Source of the DNA: Gemmatimonadota bacterium | GTDB lineage: Bacteria > Gemmatimonadota > Gemmatimonadetes > Longimicrobiales > Gaopeijiaceae | Direction: 5' to 3' | Assembly (NCBI GenBank): GCA_029262115.1 | Contig: JAJCZZ010000060.1 | Coordinates: 1 to 36,578 of the forward strand | DNA length: 36,578 nt | In this document: piece after piece, positions 8,638 to 16,918 of the stretch | Position numbering within the stretch: position 1 is the stretch's first letter | How the letters are laid out: every line of letters begins with the position of its first letter | Notes under the pieces: model-generated | Databases searched by the model: none | The model's input: only the letters and a program-made list of their open reading frames with translations | What the model was told of the DNA's origin: nothing | Position numbers and translations under genes: made by a program

Positions 8638-9108
8638 TCAGGCTCCCTTGTGATACGGCTCGTTTCTCAGGATCGTCCCCGCCCGATAGAGCTGCTCGGC
8701 AAGGACGAGACGCGCCATCTCGTGAGGCAACGTCATGGACGAAAGGGTGAGGCTTCGCACGGCCCGGTCGCGCACGGACCGATCGAGACCGAACGCGCCG
8801 CCGATGACGAAGGCCACGCCCGGAGACGCACGCACCATCGCGTCGGAGAGGTACTGCGCCAAGGCCGACGATCCCATCGCCTTGCCGCCTCGGGTCAGCG
8901 CGATCAGGTCGAAGGTCGTCGGCACGCGCGCGAGGATTCGCTCGGCCTCCACTCTCATGACGCGGTCGGAGGCGTGGTCCCGACCGCTGGCCCCTTCGAT
9001 CTCGATCACCTCGAGCTTCCAGTACCTCCCCGCCCGCCGCTCGTATTCCTCGACGGCCTCGGCAAGGGTGCCTCGAACCCTCCCGACGACCACGAGAAGG
9101 ACATTCAA
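8638..9108 (-). CDS. rlmH: 23S rRNA pseudouridine-1915 N3-methyltransferase RlmH
   Basis: SPOUT-class methyltransferase acting on pseudouridine 1915 in helix 69 of 23S rRNA in assembled 70S ribosomes. The C-terminal SAM knot is unmistakable: FVIGGAFGLDRSVRDRA, then LSSMTLPHEMARLVLAEQLY, and the terminal RNEPYHKG. I choose TTG 9108 (LNVLLVVVGRVRG) because it gives 156 aa, the family length, and the usual N-terminal strand. The frame is open further upstream to 9294, but that part overlaps nadB and looks like its shadow. GGAAGGGG lies just upstream. It sits between nadB (46 bases before it) and bshC (4 bases after it). Confidence 0.93.
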   Translation of the reverse strand: MNVLLVVVGRVRGTLAEAVEEYERRAGRYWKLEVIEIEGASGRDHASDRVMRVEAERILARVPTTFDLIALTRGGKAMGSSALAQYLSDAMVRASPGVAFVIGGAFGLDRSVRDRAVRSLTLSSMTLPHEMARLVLAEQLYRAGTILRNEPYHKGA

Positions 9109-9154
9109 GCCTCGGTACCCCTTCCCTGAACGACCCGGTCCCGAGTAAGGCCCG

Positions 9155-10744
9155 TCACGTTTCGAGGCCAGTTCGAGCGATGACGGTGTCCCGGAGGAAG
9201 AACTCATTGTCCCGCCACGGGTGGTCGACCGTGAAGTGCAACCCGCGGCTCTCTCCCCGTGACCGCGCACACCGCACGATGAGTCGGGCCACATCCAGCA
9301 GGTTCCTCACCTCGGCACCATCCGCCGACCAGGCCGCCCGCGCCCACACCGAATCATACGCGGACGCCATCTCGCGGAGCTCTGCCTCCGCCCGCGCCAT
9401 CCGCTCTCCGGAGCGGACGATCCCGGCGAAGTCCCACATGAGGTCACGGACCCGCCCGCGCGTCGCCGCCACCTCGGGGAGGTCGACCGGGTCGGGTCCT
9501 CCACTCGTCGAATGCGCTACCGGGGTGCGGGCGGGCTGAGGGGTCTTCAGAGCGGACACGACCGCCCGGGCCGCGCGGTCCGCGAAGACCACGGCTTCCA
9601 GGAGCGAGTTGGAGGCGAGTCGATTGGCTCCGTGGACGCCCGAGCACGCCACCTCACCCGTCGCGAACAGCCCCGGAAGCGAGCTGGAGCCCTCGGAGTC
9701 GATCACGACCCCGCCACAGACATAGTGTGCCGCGGGCACGACCGGAATCCCATCCGTCGGTTCGACACCGCGCGCCCGGCAGCCCGCCACCGCGTCCGGG
9801 AAGTGCCGCTCGAGCGTGGCTTCGGGAATCGGCGACGCGTCGAGGATCACATGGGGGGCGCCGCTCTTCTTGAGTTCGAAGTCGATGGCGCGGGCGACCA
9901 CGTCGCGGGGAGCGAGGGACGCGGCCCGGTGGTACCGATCCATGAAGGGGTCGCCGTCGAGCGTCCGGAGGATCGCGCCCTCACCGCGCATCGCCTCCGA
10001 CAGCAGGAAGGCCGGATCTTCGGTCGGGTGCAGCGCCGTCGGATGGAACTGGATGAACTCCATGTTCGCGACGGCCGCCCCCGCACGGTACGCCATGGCG
10101 ATGCCGTCTCCGGTCGCGATGCCCGGGTTGGTCGTATGGCGATACACCTGGCCACATCCTCCAGCAGCCAGCATCGTGGCCCGCGCCACGACCTCCTCGA
10201 CACGCCCATTCCGGTGATCGAACACCACCGCGCCACCACACACTCTTCGGCCGTCGGGACGGACCGATTCGATCAGGTCGATCGCGAGGTGGTCCTCGAG
10301 CACCTCGATGGCCGACTGATCCTCGACCGCCTTCAGAAGCGCGCTTTCGATCTCCCGGCCGGTGTGATCGCCCGCGTGCGCGATCCGGCGCCGTGAATGC
10401 CCCCCCTCCCGTCCGAGCGACAGGGCGCCTCCTTCCCCCCGGTCGAAGCGGGCGCCCCACTCCATCAGCTCCCGCACGCGCGCTGGGCCTTCCCGCACGA
10501 GCGCTTCGACAATGGGCTTGTGGCACAGCCCGGCCCCGGCAACGAGCGTGTCCTGCACGTGCAGGGTCACATCGTCGTCCTCGCCGAAGACCGATGCGAT
10601 GCCGCCCCGGGCGTAGTTCGTGGACGAGTCCGCGCGCTCCTTTTTCGTCACGAGGAGGACTCGCGCGTGCGGAGCCACCTTCAAAGCGAAGGTCAGCCCG
10701 GCGATTCCGGAGCCGATGACGAGAACCTCGACCTCCCGTGTCAT
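9155..10744 (-). CDS. nadB: L-aspartate oxidase
   Basis: FAD enzyme that oxidises L-aspartate to iminoaspartate, the first step of de novo NAD synthesis. 529 aa from ATG 10744, which overlaps the lpxK stop as ATGA. The frame runs on to 11083 but that part is the shadow of lpxK. The N-terminus VEVLVIGSGIAGLTFALKVA is the dinucleotide-binding fold. SSTNYARGGIASVF and the stretch REGGHSRRRIAHAGDHTG are the family's substrate/FAD blocks, followed by EFIQFHPTAL and GLFATGEVACSGVHGANRLA. The C-terminal helical domain is present. The partners nadA and nadC are not in the window. Placement inside a lipid A run is unusual but the 4-base overlap shows tight coupling to lpxK. Confidence 0.95.
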   Translation of the reverse strand: MTREVEVLVIGSGIAGLTFALKVAPHARVLLVTKKERADSSTNYARGGIASVFGEDDDVTLHVQDTLVAGAGLCHKPIVEALVREGPARVRELMEWGARFDRGEGGALSLGREGGHSRRRIAHAGDHTGREIESALLKAVEDQSAIEVLEDHLAIDLIESVRPDGRRVCGGAVVFDHRNGRVEEVVARATMLAAGGCGQVYRHTTNPGIATGDGIAMAYRAGAAVANMEFIQFHPTALHPTEDPAFLLSEAMRGEGAILRTLDGDPFMDRYHRAASLAPRDVVARAIDFELKKSGAPHVILDASPIPEATLERHFPDAVAGCRARGVEPTDGIPVVPAAHYVCGGVVIDSEGSSSLPGLFATGEVACSGVHGANRLASNSLLEAVVFADRAARAVVSALKTPQPARTPVAHSTSGGPDPVDLPEVAATRGRVRDLMWDFAGIVRSGERMARAEAELREMASAYDSVWARAAWSADGAEVRNLLDVARLIVRCARSRGESRGLHFTVDHPWRDNEFFLRDTVIARTGLET

Positions 10745-11745
10745 GGGCCGCCGCCGATCACCAGGTCTGTCACCTGCTCCTCCCCCTGTTCCCAGATCAT
10801 CGACTGAACCATTACCCGCACGGATGGAAGGTCCGCCGCATGGTGCTCGAGCTTCACCGCGTCCTTCTCGGTCACGATGATGACGCGAGACCCCGCCGCC
10901 CGGCGAATGGCCCGTACGTCGTCCTCCGAAAAGGCGTGGTGGTCCGGGTACGCCATCAACTCCATCCCCACACCCAACTCGCGCTCCGCCAGATCCATCA
11001 CCGTGCGCGGGCGCGCCACGCCCGTAACAACCAATGCCGACCCGTCGGGAGGGTCCGAAGGCGCCTGGTCGAGGCCTTCCCACCCCCCCAAGCCCAGCGA
11101 CAGTCGACCCACCACGAGGTGGGGGAATGTCTCGGACACGCGCTCCACGATGGCTCCGGCCACGTCGCGTGGTGCGCTCTTGCGCGTGACCACGACACCA
11201 TCGGCCCGCGCCAGGGACGCGACCGGCTCGCGATTCCGTCCAACCGGCAGGAGGCGCCCAGGGAAGGGGTCCTCCGCGGCCAGCAGAACCAGATCCACGT
11301 CACGGGTGAGCGCCCGGTGCTGAAAGCCGTCGTCCAGCACGACCGCGTCGGCGCCGTCCCGGCGGGCCGACTCGGCGCCCGCGATCCGGTCCGCACCCGG
11401 GACCACCGGAACCGATGGATTCCATCGGGCGTGCAGGAGCGTTTCGTCGCCTCCATACCCACGGAGGAGGAGCGCGGGGCGGTACCCGGCGCTCTCGAGC
11501 ACGCGCACCGTCCATCGTGCCACCGGCGTCTTTCCCGTCCCACCCAACGCGAGATTGCCGATTGACACCGCTCTCAGGCCGGAGACCACGTGCCCACCAT
11601 CCCGGTCGAAGGCACGGTTCCGCCGGCGAACAGCAGCAGCGTACACATGCTCGAGCGGAGATAGGACCGATCGGGCGATACGAGCGACGCCGCCGTCCGG
11701 CGCATCCCACAACGCCCCCAGCGCGGGCTCGACGAACGCCCTCAC
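10741..11745 (-). CDS. lpxK: Tetraacyldisaccharide 4'-kinase LpxK
   Basis: Inner-membrane kinase that phosphorylates the 4' position of tetraacyldisaccharide-1-phosphate to give lipid IVA. 334 aa from GTG 11745, which overlaps the stop of the DUF374 gene as GTGA. The upstream open frame is a shadow. The P-loop lies in SIGNLALGGTGKTPVARW (about residues 60-77); LLLRGYGG and VVLDDGFQHRALTRDVDLVL are the other family blocks, with the conserved DDGFQH. FPDHH-type motif appears as YPDHHAFS near residue 270, followed by VTEKDAVK. Its stop overlaps nadB. Confidence 0.96.
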   Translation of the reverse strand: MRAFVEPALGALWDAPDGGVARIARSVLSPLEHVYAAAVRRRNRAFDRDGGHVVSGLRAVSIGNLALGGTGKTPVARWTVRVLESAGYRPALLLRGYGGDETLLHARWNPSVPVVPGADRIAGAESARRDGADAVVLDDGFQHRALTRDVDLVLLAAEDPFPGRLLPVGRNREPVASLARADGVVVTRKSAPRDVAGAIVERVSETFPHLVVGRLSLGLGGWEGLDQAPSDPPDGSALVVTGVARPRTVMDLAERELGVGMELMAYPDHHAFSEDDVRAIRRAAGSRVIIVTEKDAVKLEHHAADLPSVRVMVQSMIWEQGEEQVTDLVIGGGP

Positions 11746-12389
11746 CCGTCGAGTTGGTGCTCGAGACGCGATGTCATCGCATTCAGCGTGTCCTGAACGT
11801 CCGAGCTGAGGCGATCCAGTTCGTCCCTTCCGGCGTGCCGCGGTACCACGACCGCGGGCGCATACGCGATCCGCAGTCGCGCGAACGGCTTCGGTATCAT
11901 GAATCGATCCCAACTCCGCATTCTCCAGGCGGAGGAAGCCGCAACGGCCAGCGGTATGATCGGGCACCCGGTCGCCTGCGCCACGGCCAAGGCGCCGGGC
12001 TTCATGACTCCTGTGGGCCCGCGTGGCCCGTCTGGCGTCAGAGCGAGGTCCCGACCGGCCCGGGCCGCCCGAATCAGCCCCTTCAATCCGCGGGTCGCCC
12101 CTCGTGTACTCGAGCCCCGGACGGTTCCAAAGCCGTGTCTCTGGATGATCCGAGTGATGTACTCTCCGTCCGCGTGCTCGCTGACCAGCACGACGATGTC
12201 CTCGCCCCGGTGGTAGTGCACGAGCGGAAGAAGCTGGCCGTGCCAGAAGACGAAGACGACCGGACGGCCACGGTCCCGGAACCGGGCGGGGTGCTCGACA
12301 CCCTCGCGCACCACCCGGGTGGTGGCGAAGAGCGCCCCGATCGTGCCCATTCCGAGAACTCCCGCCGTTTCGAACTTCAGTTCGGTCAT
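11742..12389 (-). CDS. DUF374-family lysophospholipid acyltransferase-like protein
   Basis: 215 aa, family DUF374 of the LPLAT superfamily. The signature is WHGQLLPLVHYH near residues 49-60, then LVSEHADGEYITRIIQRHGF, VRGSSTRGATRGLKGLI and ALTPDGPRGPTGVMKPG. The WHGQ histidine takes the place of the HX4D catalytic motif of other acyltransferases, and the TPDGPRGP loop is the acceptor-side block. An N-terminal hydrophobic segment could anchor it to the membrane. It overlaps lpxB (ATGA) at its start and lpxK (GTGA) at its stop, so a role in lipid A acylation is a sensible inference, perhaps doing the work of LpxL/LpxM, which are not in the window. The substrate is not known for the family. Confidence 0.88.
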   Translation of the reverse strand: MTELKFETAGVLGMGTIGALFATTRVVREGVEHPARFRDRGRPVVFVFWHGQLLPLVHYHRGEDIVVLVSEHADGEYITRIIQRHGFGTVRGSSTRGATRGLKGLIRAARAGRDLALTPDGPRGPTGVMKPGALAVAQATGCPIIPLAVAASSAWRMRSWDRFMIPKPFARLRIAYAPAVVVPRHAGRDELDRLSSDVQDTLNAMTSRLEHQLDG

Positions 12390-13513
12390 GCGTCGGCCCC
12401 AACGATGTCGAGCGCGAGGGCGGCAACCCGCTCCGCGGCACCCGGCGTACCGAGCGTCGCGCGGACCTGCGCCAATCCTTCGAGCTGTTCGTCGCGCTCA
12501 ACCGAAGCCTCGTCCAGTAGCGGTGCGAGCGCCTCGGCCATCCGCTCCGGGGTCACCGCGTCCTGCAGAAGTTCGGGAACGAGCCGCCGTCCGAGAACCA
12601 GATTCGGAAGCGCTACGTCCGGCACCCGCAGGAGTCGGTGGGCAACGGCCCACGTCATGCGACTCGTCCGGTACGCGACCACCATCGGCGTGCCCTCGAG
12701 CGCCGTTTCGAGGGTCGACGTGCCCGACTTCACGAGAACGGCGCGGCTGTGCCGCTGGAGGGCCCGAACCGATCGCGTCACCGGAAAGCCCGACGCGTCC
12801 AAGACGGCGTCCGGCACTCCGGGCGCCGCTCCCCACACAGGCTGCACTTCGGGGTCGCGCTGGGTCGCGAGCCGCGCGGCATCCTCGAATCGATCGAGAT
12901 GGTGGCGGAGTTCTTGCGCGCGCGAGCCGGGGAGGAGTCCAAGGATCGGACGAGCCGGGTCGACGCCGACGGAGGCCGAGAACTCGGACACGGCCTCCAC
13001 ATCGTCGGGCCGGTCCAGGAGGGGATTTCCGACGAACGTCACGGTGGCCCCCAACGCCTCCAGAAGATCGGCTTCGAACGGGAGGATCACCGCCACGTGC
13101 GTCGCCCCTCGAGCCAGCCGGCGACCACGCCCGGGCCGCCACGCCCAGAACTTCGGCGCGATGTACCACAGGAGCGGCGTGCCCGACGCGTTGGCCCGAT
13201 CCATGATCCGCATGTTGAACCCCGCGTAGTCGACCGCGATCACGAGGTCGATATCACCCTCGAGCTCGGCCGCCACCCGCCGTTCCAGGCCACGAAAGAA
13301 CCGGAGACGCCCGAGAACTTCCGTAAAACCCATGACCGCCAGGTCCCCGAGCGTTGCGAGAAGGCGGACACCAGCGTCCGCCATGGCGGGGCCTCCGGTG
13401 CCGATGAACGAAAGCTCCGGCACGACGCCCCGCATGGCGTGGACCACCGCCGCCCCGTGCAGGTCGCCGGACGTCTCGCCGGCGAGCATCAGCACGCGGG
13501 GAGCGCGCGTCAC
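12386..13513 (-). CDS. lpxB: Lipid-A-disaccharide synthase LpxB
   Basis: Family-19 glycosyltransferase joining UDP-diacylglucosamine and lipid X into the disaccharide of lipid A, at the inner membrane. 375 aa, typical. VLMLAGETSGDLHGA at the N-terminus, then DYAGFNMRI, LWYIAPKFWAWRPGRG, TFVGNPLLD, LGLLPGSRAQEL and VKSGTSTLETALEGTPMVV are the family blocks in order. GTG 13513 is the only start that leaves the N-terminal strand intact. It has no clear ribosome-binding site and lies 16 bases after the 44-aa gene, which suggests coupled translation. Its stop overlaps the DUF374 gene start. Confidence 0.96.
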   Translation of the reverse strand: MTRAPRVLMLAGETSGDLHGAAVVHAMRGVVPELSFIGTGGPAMADAGVRLLATLGDLAVMGFTEVLGRLRFFRGLERRVAAELEGDIDLVIAVDYAGFNMRIMDRANASGTPLLWYIAPKFWAWRPGRGRRLARGATHVAVILPFEADLLEALGATVTFVGNPLLDRPDDVEAVSEFSASVGVDPARPILGLLPGSRAQELRHHLDRFEDAARLATQRDPEVQPVWGAAPGVPDAVLDASGFPVTRSVRALQRHSRAVLVKSGTSTLETALEGTPMVVAYRTSRMTWAVAHRLLRVPDVALPNLVLGRRLVPELLQDAVTPERMAEALAPLLDEASVERDEQLEGLAQVRATLGTPGAAERVAALALDIVGADA

Positions 13514-13529
13514 TGGAGGGGGAAAGCGG

Positions 13530-13664
13530 TCAGTACCGCGAGTGCAGGTACCAGACCGCGACCAGCACCATGAACAGCAGGCCCATGAGCTTGCGGGCAG
13601 GCATTCCCTGCCTGGAATCCATCCATTGCTTCTTCCGTCGACGCCGCACGCGAATCAGGGACAT
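13530..13664 (-). CDS. 44-aa basic single-pass membrane protein, function unknown
   Basis: A small frame in the gap between lpxA and lpxB. ATG 13664 follows GGAAGGAGA at about 6-7 bases, one of the best ribosome-binding sites in the window. The product begins with a strongly basic stretch (MSLIRVRRRRKKQW, residues 1-14), continues with MDSRQGMPARK and then one hydrophobic helix (residues 26-40, LMGLLFMVLVAVWYL) and ends HSRY. The positive-inside rule predicts a cytoplasmic N-terminus. It lies 25 bases after lpxA and 16 before lpxB, so it belongs to the lipid A operon. No family is recognised. It could be a small regulator or anchor for LpxB or LpxA, by analogy with small lipid A-pathway membrane proteins; this is inference only. 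Confidence 0.7.
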   Translation of the reverse strand: MSLIRVRRRRKKQWMDSRQGMPARKLMGLLFMVLVAVWYLHSRY

Positions 13665-13689
13665 CGGGACTCTCCTTCCTCGACGACTC

Positions 13690-14490
13690 TCACTGGGTAA
13701 TGCCGCGCTCGCTCGCGCGGATGAAGCTGATCAGGTGTCCGACCTCCGGAAGGCTTGCCACATCGGCGTCCACCTCGTCGAGCGCGCGCGAAAGAACGAT
13801 CCTCGAATGAAACAGCGTCCGGTAGGCGCTCTTCAGTCCGGCCCGCACCTCCGCGCCAAAACCTCGTCGGTCCAACCCAACCGTATTGAGACCGTACAAC
13901 TTCGGAGGATTCCCGGCCACCCGGCAATATGGCGGAACGTCCTGGGGCACCCGGGAACCACCCCCCACGAACGCATGCGCGCCGATCCTCACGAACTGAT
14001 GGATGGCGGTGAGCCCCCCGACGATCGCGTAGTCCTCCATGACCACGTGGCCGGCCATGTTCACGGCGTTCGAGAGGATCACATGACTCCCCAGCTCACA
14101 GTCGTGCGCGACGTGGGCATAGGCCATCAGAAGGCAGTCCGAGCCGACCACCGTTTTCCCCGAGGCCGCCGTCCCTCGATTCAGGGTCGCGAATTCCCGA
14201 ACGACCGTGCGGTCTCCCACTTCGAGGGTGGTCACTTCGCCCTTGTACTTGAGATCCTGGGGGTCGGTCCCGAGAACCGCGCCGTGTCCGATCCGGCAGT
14301 CCCGCCCCAGCACCGTGTCCCGCTCGATGTACACGCGCGGCCCGAGCTCCGTCCCATCCCCCACCTGGACGTTCGGGCCGACGATCGCGAACGGGCCGAC
14401 CAGCACCCCCTCCCCCAATTCGGCCGACGGGTCCACCAGAGCGGTCGGATGGACCGACGTGCTCGCGCCCCCACTCACCGGCATCCCCAT
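13690..14490 (-). CDS. lpxA: UDP-N-acetylglucosamine acyltransferase LpxA
   Basis: First enzyme of lipid A synthesis; moves an R-3-hydroxyacyl chain from ACP to the 3-OH of UDP-GlcNAc. 266 aa, cytoplasmic trimer. The left-handed beta-helix hexapeptide repeats run from about residue 12 to 190 (VHPTALVDPSAELGEGVLVG, VVGPNVQVGDG-type units). AYAHVAHDCELGSHVI contains the catalytic-histidine block (equivalent to E. coli His125), and GGLTAIHQFVRIGAHAFVGG follows. The C-terminal helical domain is present. I choose ATG 14490, where the lpxC-fabZ stop and this start share a base (TGATG); GTG 14493 is an alternative that adds one residue. Confidence 0.96.
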   Translation of the reverse strand: MGMPVSGGASTSVHPTALVDPSAELGEGVLVGPFAIVGPNVQVGDGTELGPRVYIERDTVLGRDCRIGHGAVLGTDPQDLKYKGEVTTLEVGDRTVVREFATLNRGTAASGKTVVGSDCLLMAYAHVAHDCELGSHVILSNAVNMAGHVVMEDYAIVGGLTAIHQFVRIGAHAFVGGGSRVPQDVPPYCRVAGNPPKLYGLNTVGLDRRGFGAEVRAGLKSAYRTLFHSRIVLSRALDEVDADVASLPEVGHLISFIRASERGITQ

Positions 14491-15788
14491 CACGTATCCA
14501 CGATCTGGGCCATCAGATCGGCCTCGGCAACTCTCTTCCCGTCCACGAACGCCTCCCCCCTCATCTTGCAGATCTGTCTACGGAACTGGACCATCTCCAA
14601 CTCGAACACCAACGTGTCGCCCGGCGTAACCGGCTTCCGCCATTTGACGTTATCCACGGACATGAAATACACGACCTTGCTCGACGGGTCCTCGACCTGG
14701 TCCATCATGAGGAGTCCGCCGACCTGCGCCATGGCCTCGACGATCAATACCCCGGGCATGATCGGATGACCCGGATAGTGCCCCTGGAAGAACGGCTCGT
14801 TGATGGTCACGTTTTTGATTCCGACCACCCGGCGTCCGGACTCGAACGAAACGATCCGGTCCACGAGTAGCATCGGATACCGGTGTGGAAGGTACTCCAT
14901 GATCCGCCCGATATCCGCCACGGGGGCGCGCCCATTCCGTCGTGTCTGGACGTCGATCGCCCGGGCCAGCGCGACGTTGCCCTGGTGGCTCGGCCGCTCC
15001 GCGACCACGTGGGCCTGGAGCCGTCGACCGAGGAGCGCGAGATCGCCGATCACGTCGCCGATCTTGTGCCGAACGAACTCGTCGGCGAACCGGAGAGGAT
15101 CCGTGAGGACCTCGTCGTCATCGAGGACCACGGTGTTCTCGAGGTTGGCCCCGAGCGCCAGTCCGCGCTCGCGAAGTGCGTCCCAGTCGCCGACGAATCC
15201 GAAGGTCCGCGCCGGTCCGATCTCCGCCGCGAATGACTCCGGATCGATCAGAAACGAGGCGTACTGACGACCGATGGCCGGGTGGTCGAAATCGATCGCG
15301 CCCGAGACCGTCAGCCCATCCGAAGGCGTGGCCACGTAGAAGCTATCGCCGGCGCTCCCGGACGACACCGGCCCGTGCAGGTTGAGGACCTTCGCCTCGG
15401 CGTCCTGGTCTACGATACCCGACGCGCTCAGGGCACCCGCATAGTCGCGAAACGAGCCATCGCGGATGGGGATCTCCGGCCCGCTGACGTCGATCAGAAG
15501 GTTGTCCACCCGCATGGACGACACGGCGGCCATGAGGTGCTCGATGGTCAGAACACGGGCGTCACCGGCACCGACCGACGTGCCCAGATCCGTGGCCACG
15601 ACATGGTCCAGATTCGCCGGCACTTCCGGGCAGCCTTCCAGGTCGACACGGCGGAAGCGAACGCCATGATCGGGCGGGGCGGGATGGAACGTGAGCGACG
15701 CGGACTCGCCGGAGTGGATCCCAACTCCCTCGAGCGTGACCGAACCCGCCACCGTGCGCTGTGATTCATCCGACATCGCGTCCCACAT
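14490..15788 (-). CDS. lpxC-fabZ: Bifunctional UDP-3-O-acyl-GlcNAc deacetylase / 3-hydroxyacyl-ACP dehydratase (LpxC-FabZ fusion)
   Basis: 432 aa with two complete enzymes. LpxC covers about residues 8-280: it starts QRTVAGSVTLEGVGIHSG, has VLTIEHLMAAVSSMRVDN (zinc His84) and ADEFVRHKIGDVIGDLALLG (zinc His241 and Asp245). This is the zinc deacetylase that commits flux to lipid A. FabZ covers about 292-432: IMEYLPHRYPMLLVDRI, then FFQGHYPGHPIMPGVLIVEA with the catalytic His337 and Glu351, the dehydratase of fatty-acid elongation. Both compete for 3-hydroxyacyl-ACP-derived material, so the fusion ties the two fluxes together. Such fusions are known in Bacteroidota and Gemmatimonadota. Start: ATG 15788 with GGAAAAAGGA before it, or ATG 15776 (MSDESQ). 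The frame further upstream is the shadow of lpxD. Confidence 0.96.
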   Translation of the reverse strand: MWDAMSDESQRTVAGSVTLEGVGIHSGESASLTFHPAPPDHGVRFRRVDLEGCPEVPANLDHVVATDLGTSVGAGDARVLTIEHLMAAVSSMRVDNLLIDVSGPEIPIRDGSFRDYAGALSASGIVDQDAEAKVLNLHGPVSSGSAGDSFYVATPSDGLTVSGAIDFDHPAIGRQYASFLIDPESFAAEIGPARTFGFVGDWDALRERGLALGANLENTVVLDDDEVLTDPLRFADEFVRHKIGDVIGDLALLGRRLQAHVVAERPSHQGNVALARAIDVQTRRNGRAPVADIGRIMEYLPHRYPMLLVDRIVSFESGRRVVGIKNVTINEPFFQGHYPGHPIMPGVLIVEAMAQVGGLLMMDQVEDPSSKVVYFMSVDNVKWRKPVTPGDTLVFELEMVQFRRQICKMRGEAFVDGKRVAEADLMAQIVDT

Positions 15789-15823
15789 TCCTTTTTCCGA
15801 CGACCGTAATGGAAGCCCGGAAG

Positions 15824-16888
15824 TTAATCGGATCCGTTTCCCGATTCGAACGCATCGAGCCGCCGTTCGAGTTCTCGGACGCGCTCCACCAACTTCGGTA
15901 GACGCTCGACGTGCGCCAGGCGGCGCAGGTTGTCGCGGTTGGGGCGGGCGGGGCTGCCGGACACCACCTCTCCGTCGCGGAGGTCGCGGAGCACCACGCT
16001 GGCGGCCGCGAGTTGGACACCGTCGCCGAGCTCGAGGTGGTTGATGACGCCCGCCTGCCCCCCCATCTGAGCGCCCTTCCCGATCCGGGTGGAGCCCGCG
16101 ATCCCGACCATGGCCGCCAGTAGAGATGCCGCCCCCAGTCGGACGTTGTGGGCCAGATGCACCAGGTTGTCGAGCTTCGCGTGCGGACCGATTTCGGTGT
16201 CTCCGATCGACCCACGATCGACCGTGCTGTTGGCGCCGATCTCCACGTCGTCGCCAATGACGCACCCGCCGATGTGGGGCATCTTTTTCGGTACCCCGTC
16301 CACCAGGGCCCAGCCGAAGCCGTCCACTCCGATCCGCACGCCCGAATGGAGGACGACGCGGTCTCCGACGGAGGAGCGAGCATACAGGACGACATGGGGA
16401 TGGAGCACGCACTCCGACCCGACCCGCGACCCGCGGCCCACGACGCTGTGGCTCCCCACCCATGTATCCGCACCAATCGAGGCGCCGTCCTCGACCACGG
16501 CATACGGTCCCAGGCCCACCCCTTCGCCCAGCACCACATCCGCGCCGACGACCGCGGTCGAATGAATCCCACCGGGGTGCGTCTCGGTGGGGTACATGCG
16601 CAGGAGAAGGGTGCGCAGCGCCGCCCGAACGTCCCCGACCACCAGTCGGGCCCGATCAGGGTCGACGAGGTCCTCCAGATCGAGTGGGAGGAGCAGGACG
16701 GCATGGTCCGATCCGACCAGATATCGCCGGTACTTCCGGGAGGCAAACAGTGCGAGGTCATGGCTCCTCGCGGTCTCGAGCGGGGCGATCCCCCGGATGA
16801 GGCGCGATCCATCCACGCCCTCGAGCCGACCGTCCACCGCGTGGGCCGCTGCCTCCAGGGACATCCCCCGCGCTGAGTCGTCGTTCAT
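15824..16888 (-). CDS. lpxD: UDP-3-O-(3-hydroxyacyl)glucosamine N-acyltransferase LpxD
   Basis: Third lipid A step, adding the N-linked hydroxyacyl chain. 354 aa from ATG 16888 (MNDDSARGMSLEAAA); ATG 16864 (MSLEAAAHAVDG) is a possible later start. N-terminal uridine-binding domain to about 95 (IRGIAPLETARSHDLALFAS), hexapeptide-repeat beta-helix from about 105 to 305, and a C-terminal helix rich in Arg/Glu. LDNLVHLAHNVRLGAASLLA carries the catalytic-histidine block (E. coli His239 equivalent), and HSGVRIGVDGFGW is the family's uracil/Asn motif. It follows skp after a 120-base gap with two hairpins and precedes lpxC-fabZ by 35 bases. Confidence 0.95.
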   Translation of the reverse strand: MNDDSARGMSLEAAAHAVDGRLEGVDGSRLIRGIAPLETARSHDLALFASRKYRRYLVGSDHAVLLLPLDLEDLVDPDRARLVVGDVRAALRTLLLRMYPTETHPGGIHSTAVVGADVVLGEGVGLGPYAVVEDGASIGADTWVGSHSVVGRGSRVGSECVLHPHVVLYARSSVGDRVVLHSGVRIGVDGFGWALVDGVPKKMPHIGGCVIGDDVEIGANSTVDRGSIGDTEIGPHAKLDNLVHLAHNVRLGAASLLAAMVGIAGSTRIGKGAQMGGQAGVINHLELGDGVQLAAASVVLRDLRDGEVVSGSPARPNRDNLRRLAHVERLPKLVERVRELERRLDAFESGNGSD

Positions 16889-16918
16889 CCGTCCACGCGC
16901 GACGATTGAAAGGCGAAG

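Noticed and set aside
7020-8750. 576-aa plus-strand open frame opposite bshC
   Set aside because: Shadow of bshC; His/Arg-rich with no domain.
10745-11083. N-terminal extension of nadB
   Set aside because: Gly/Arg-rich residues that overlap lpxK in another frame; the conserved FAD fold starts at ATG 10744.
15789-16463. N-terminal extension of the lpxC-fabZ frame
   Set aside because: Arg/Gly-rich shadow of lpxD; LpxC homology starts just after 15788.
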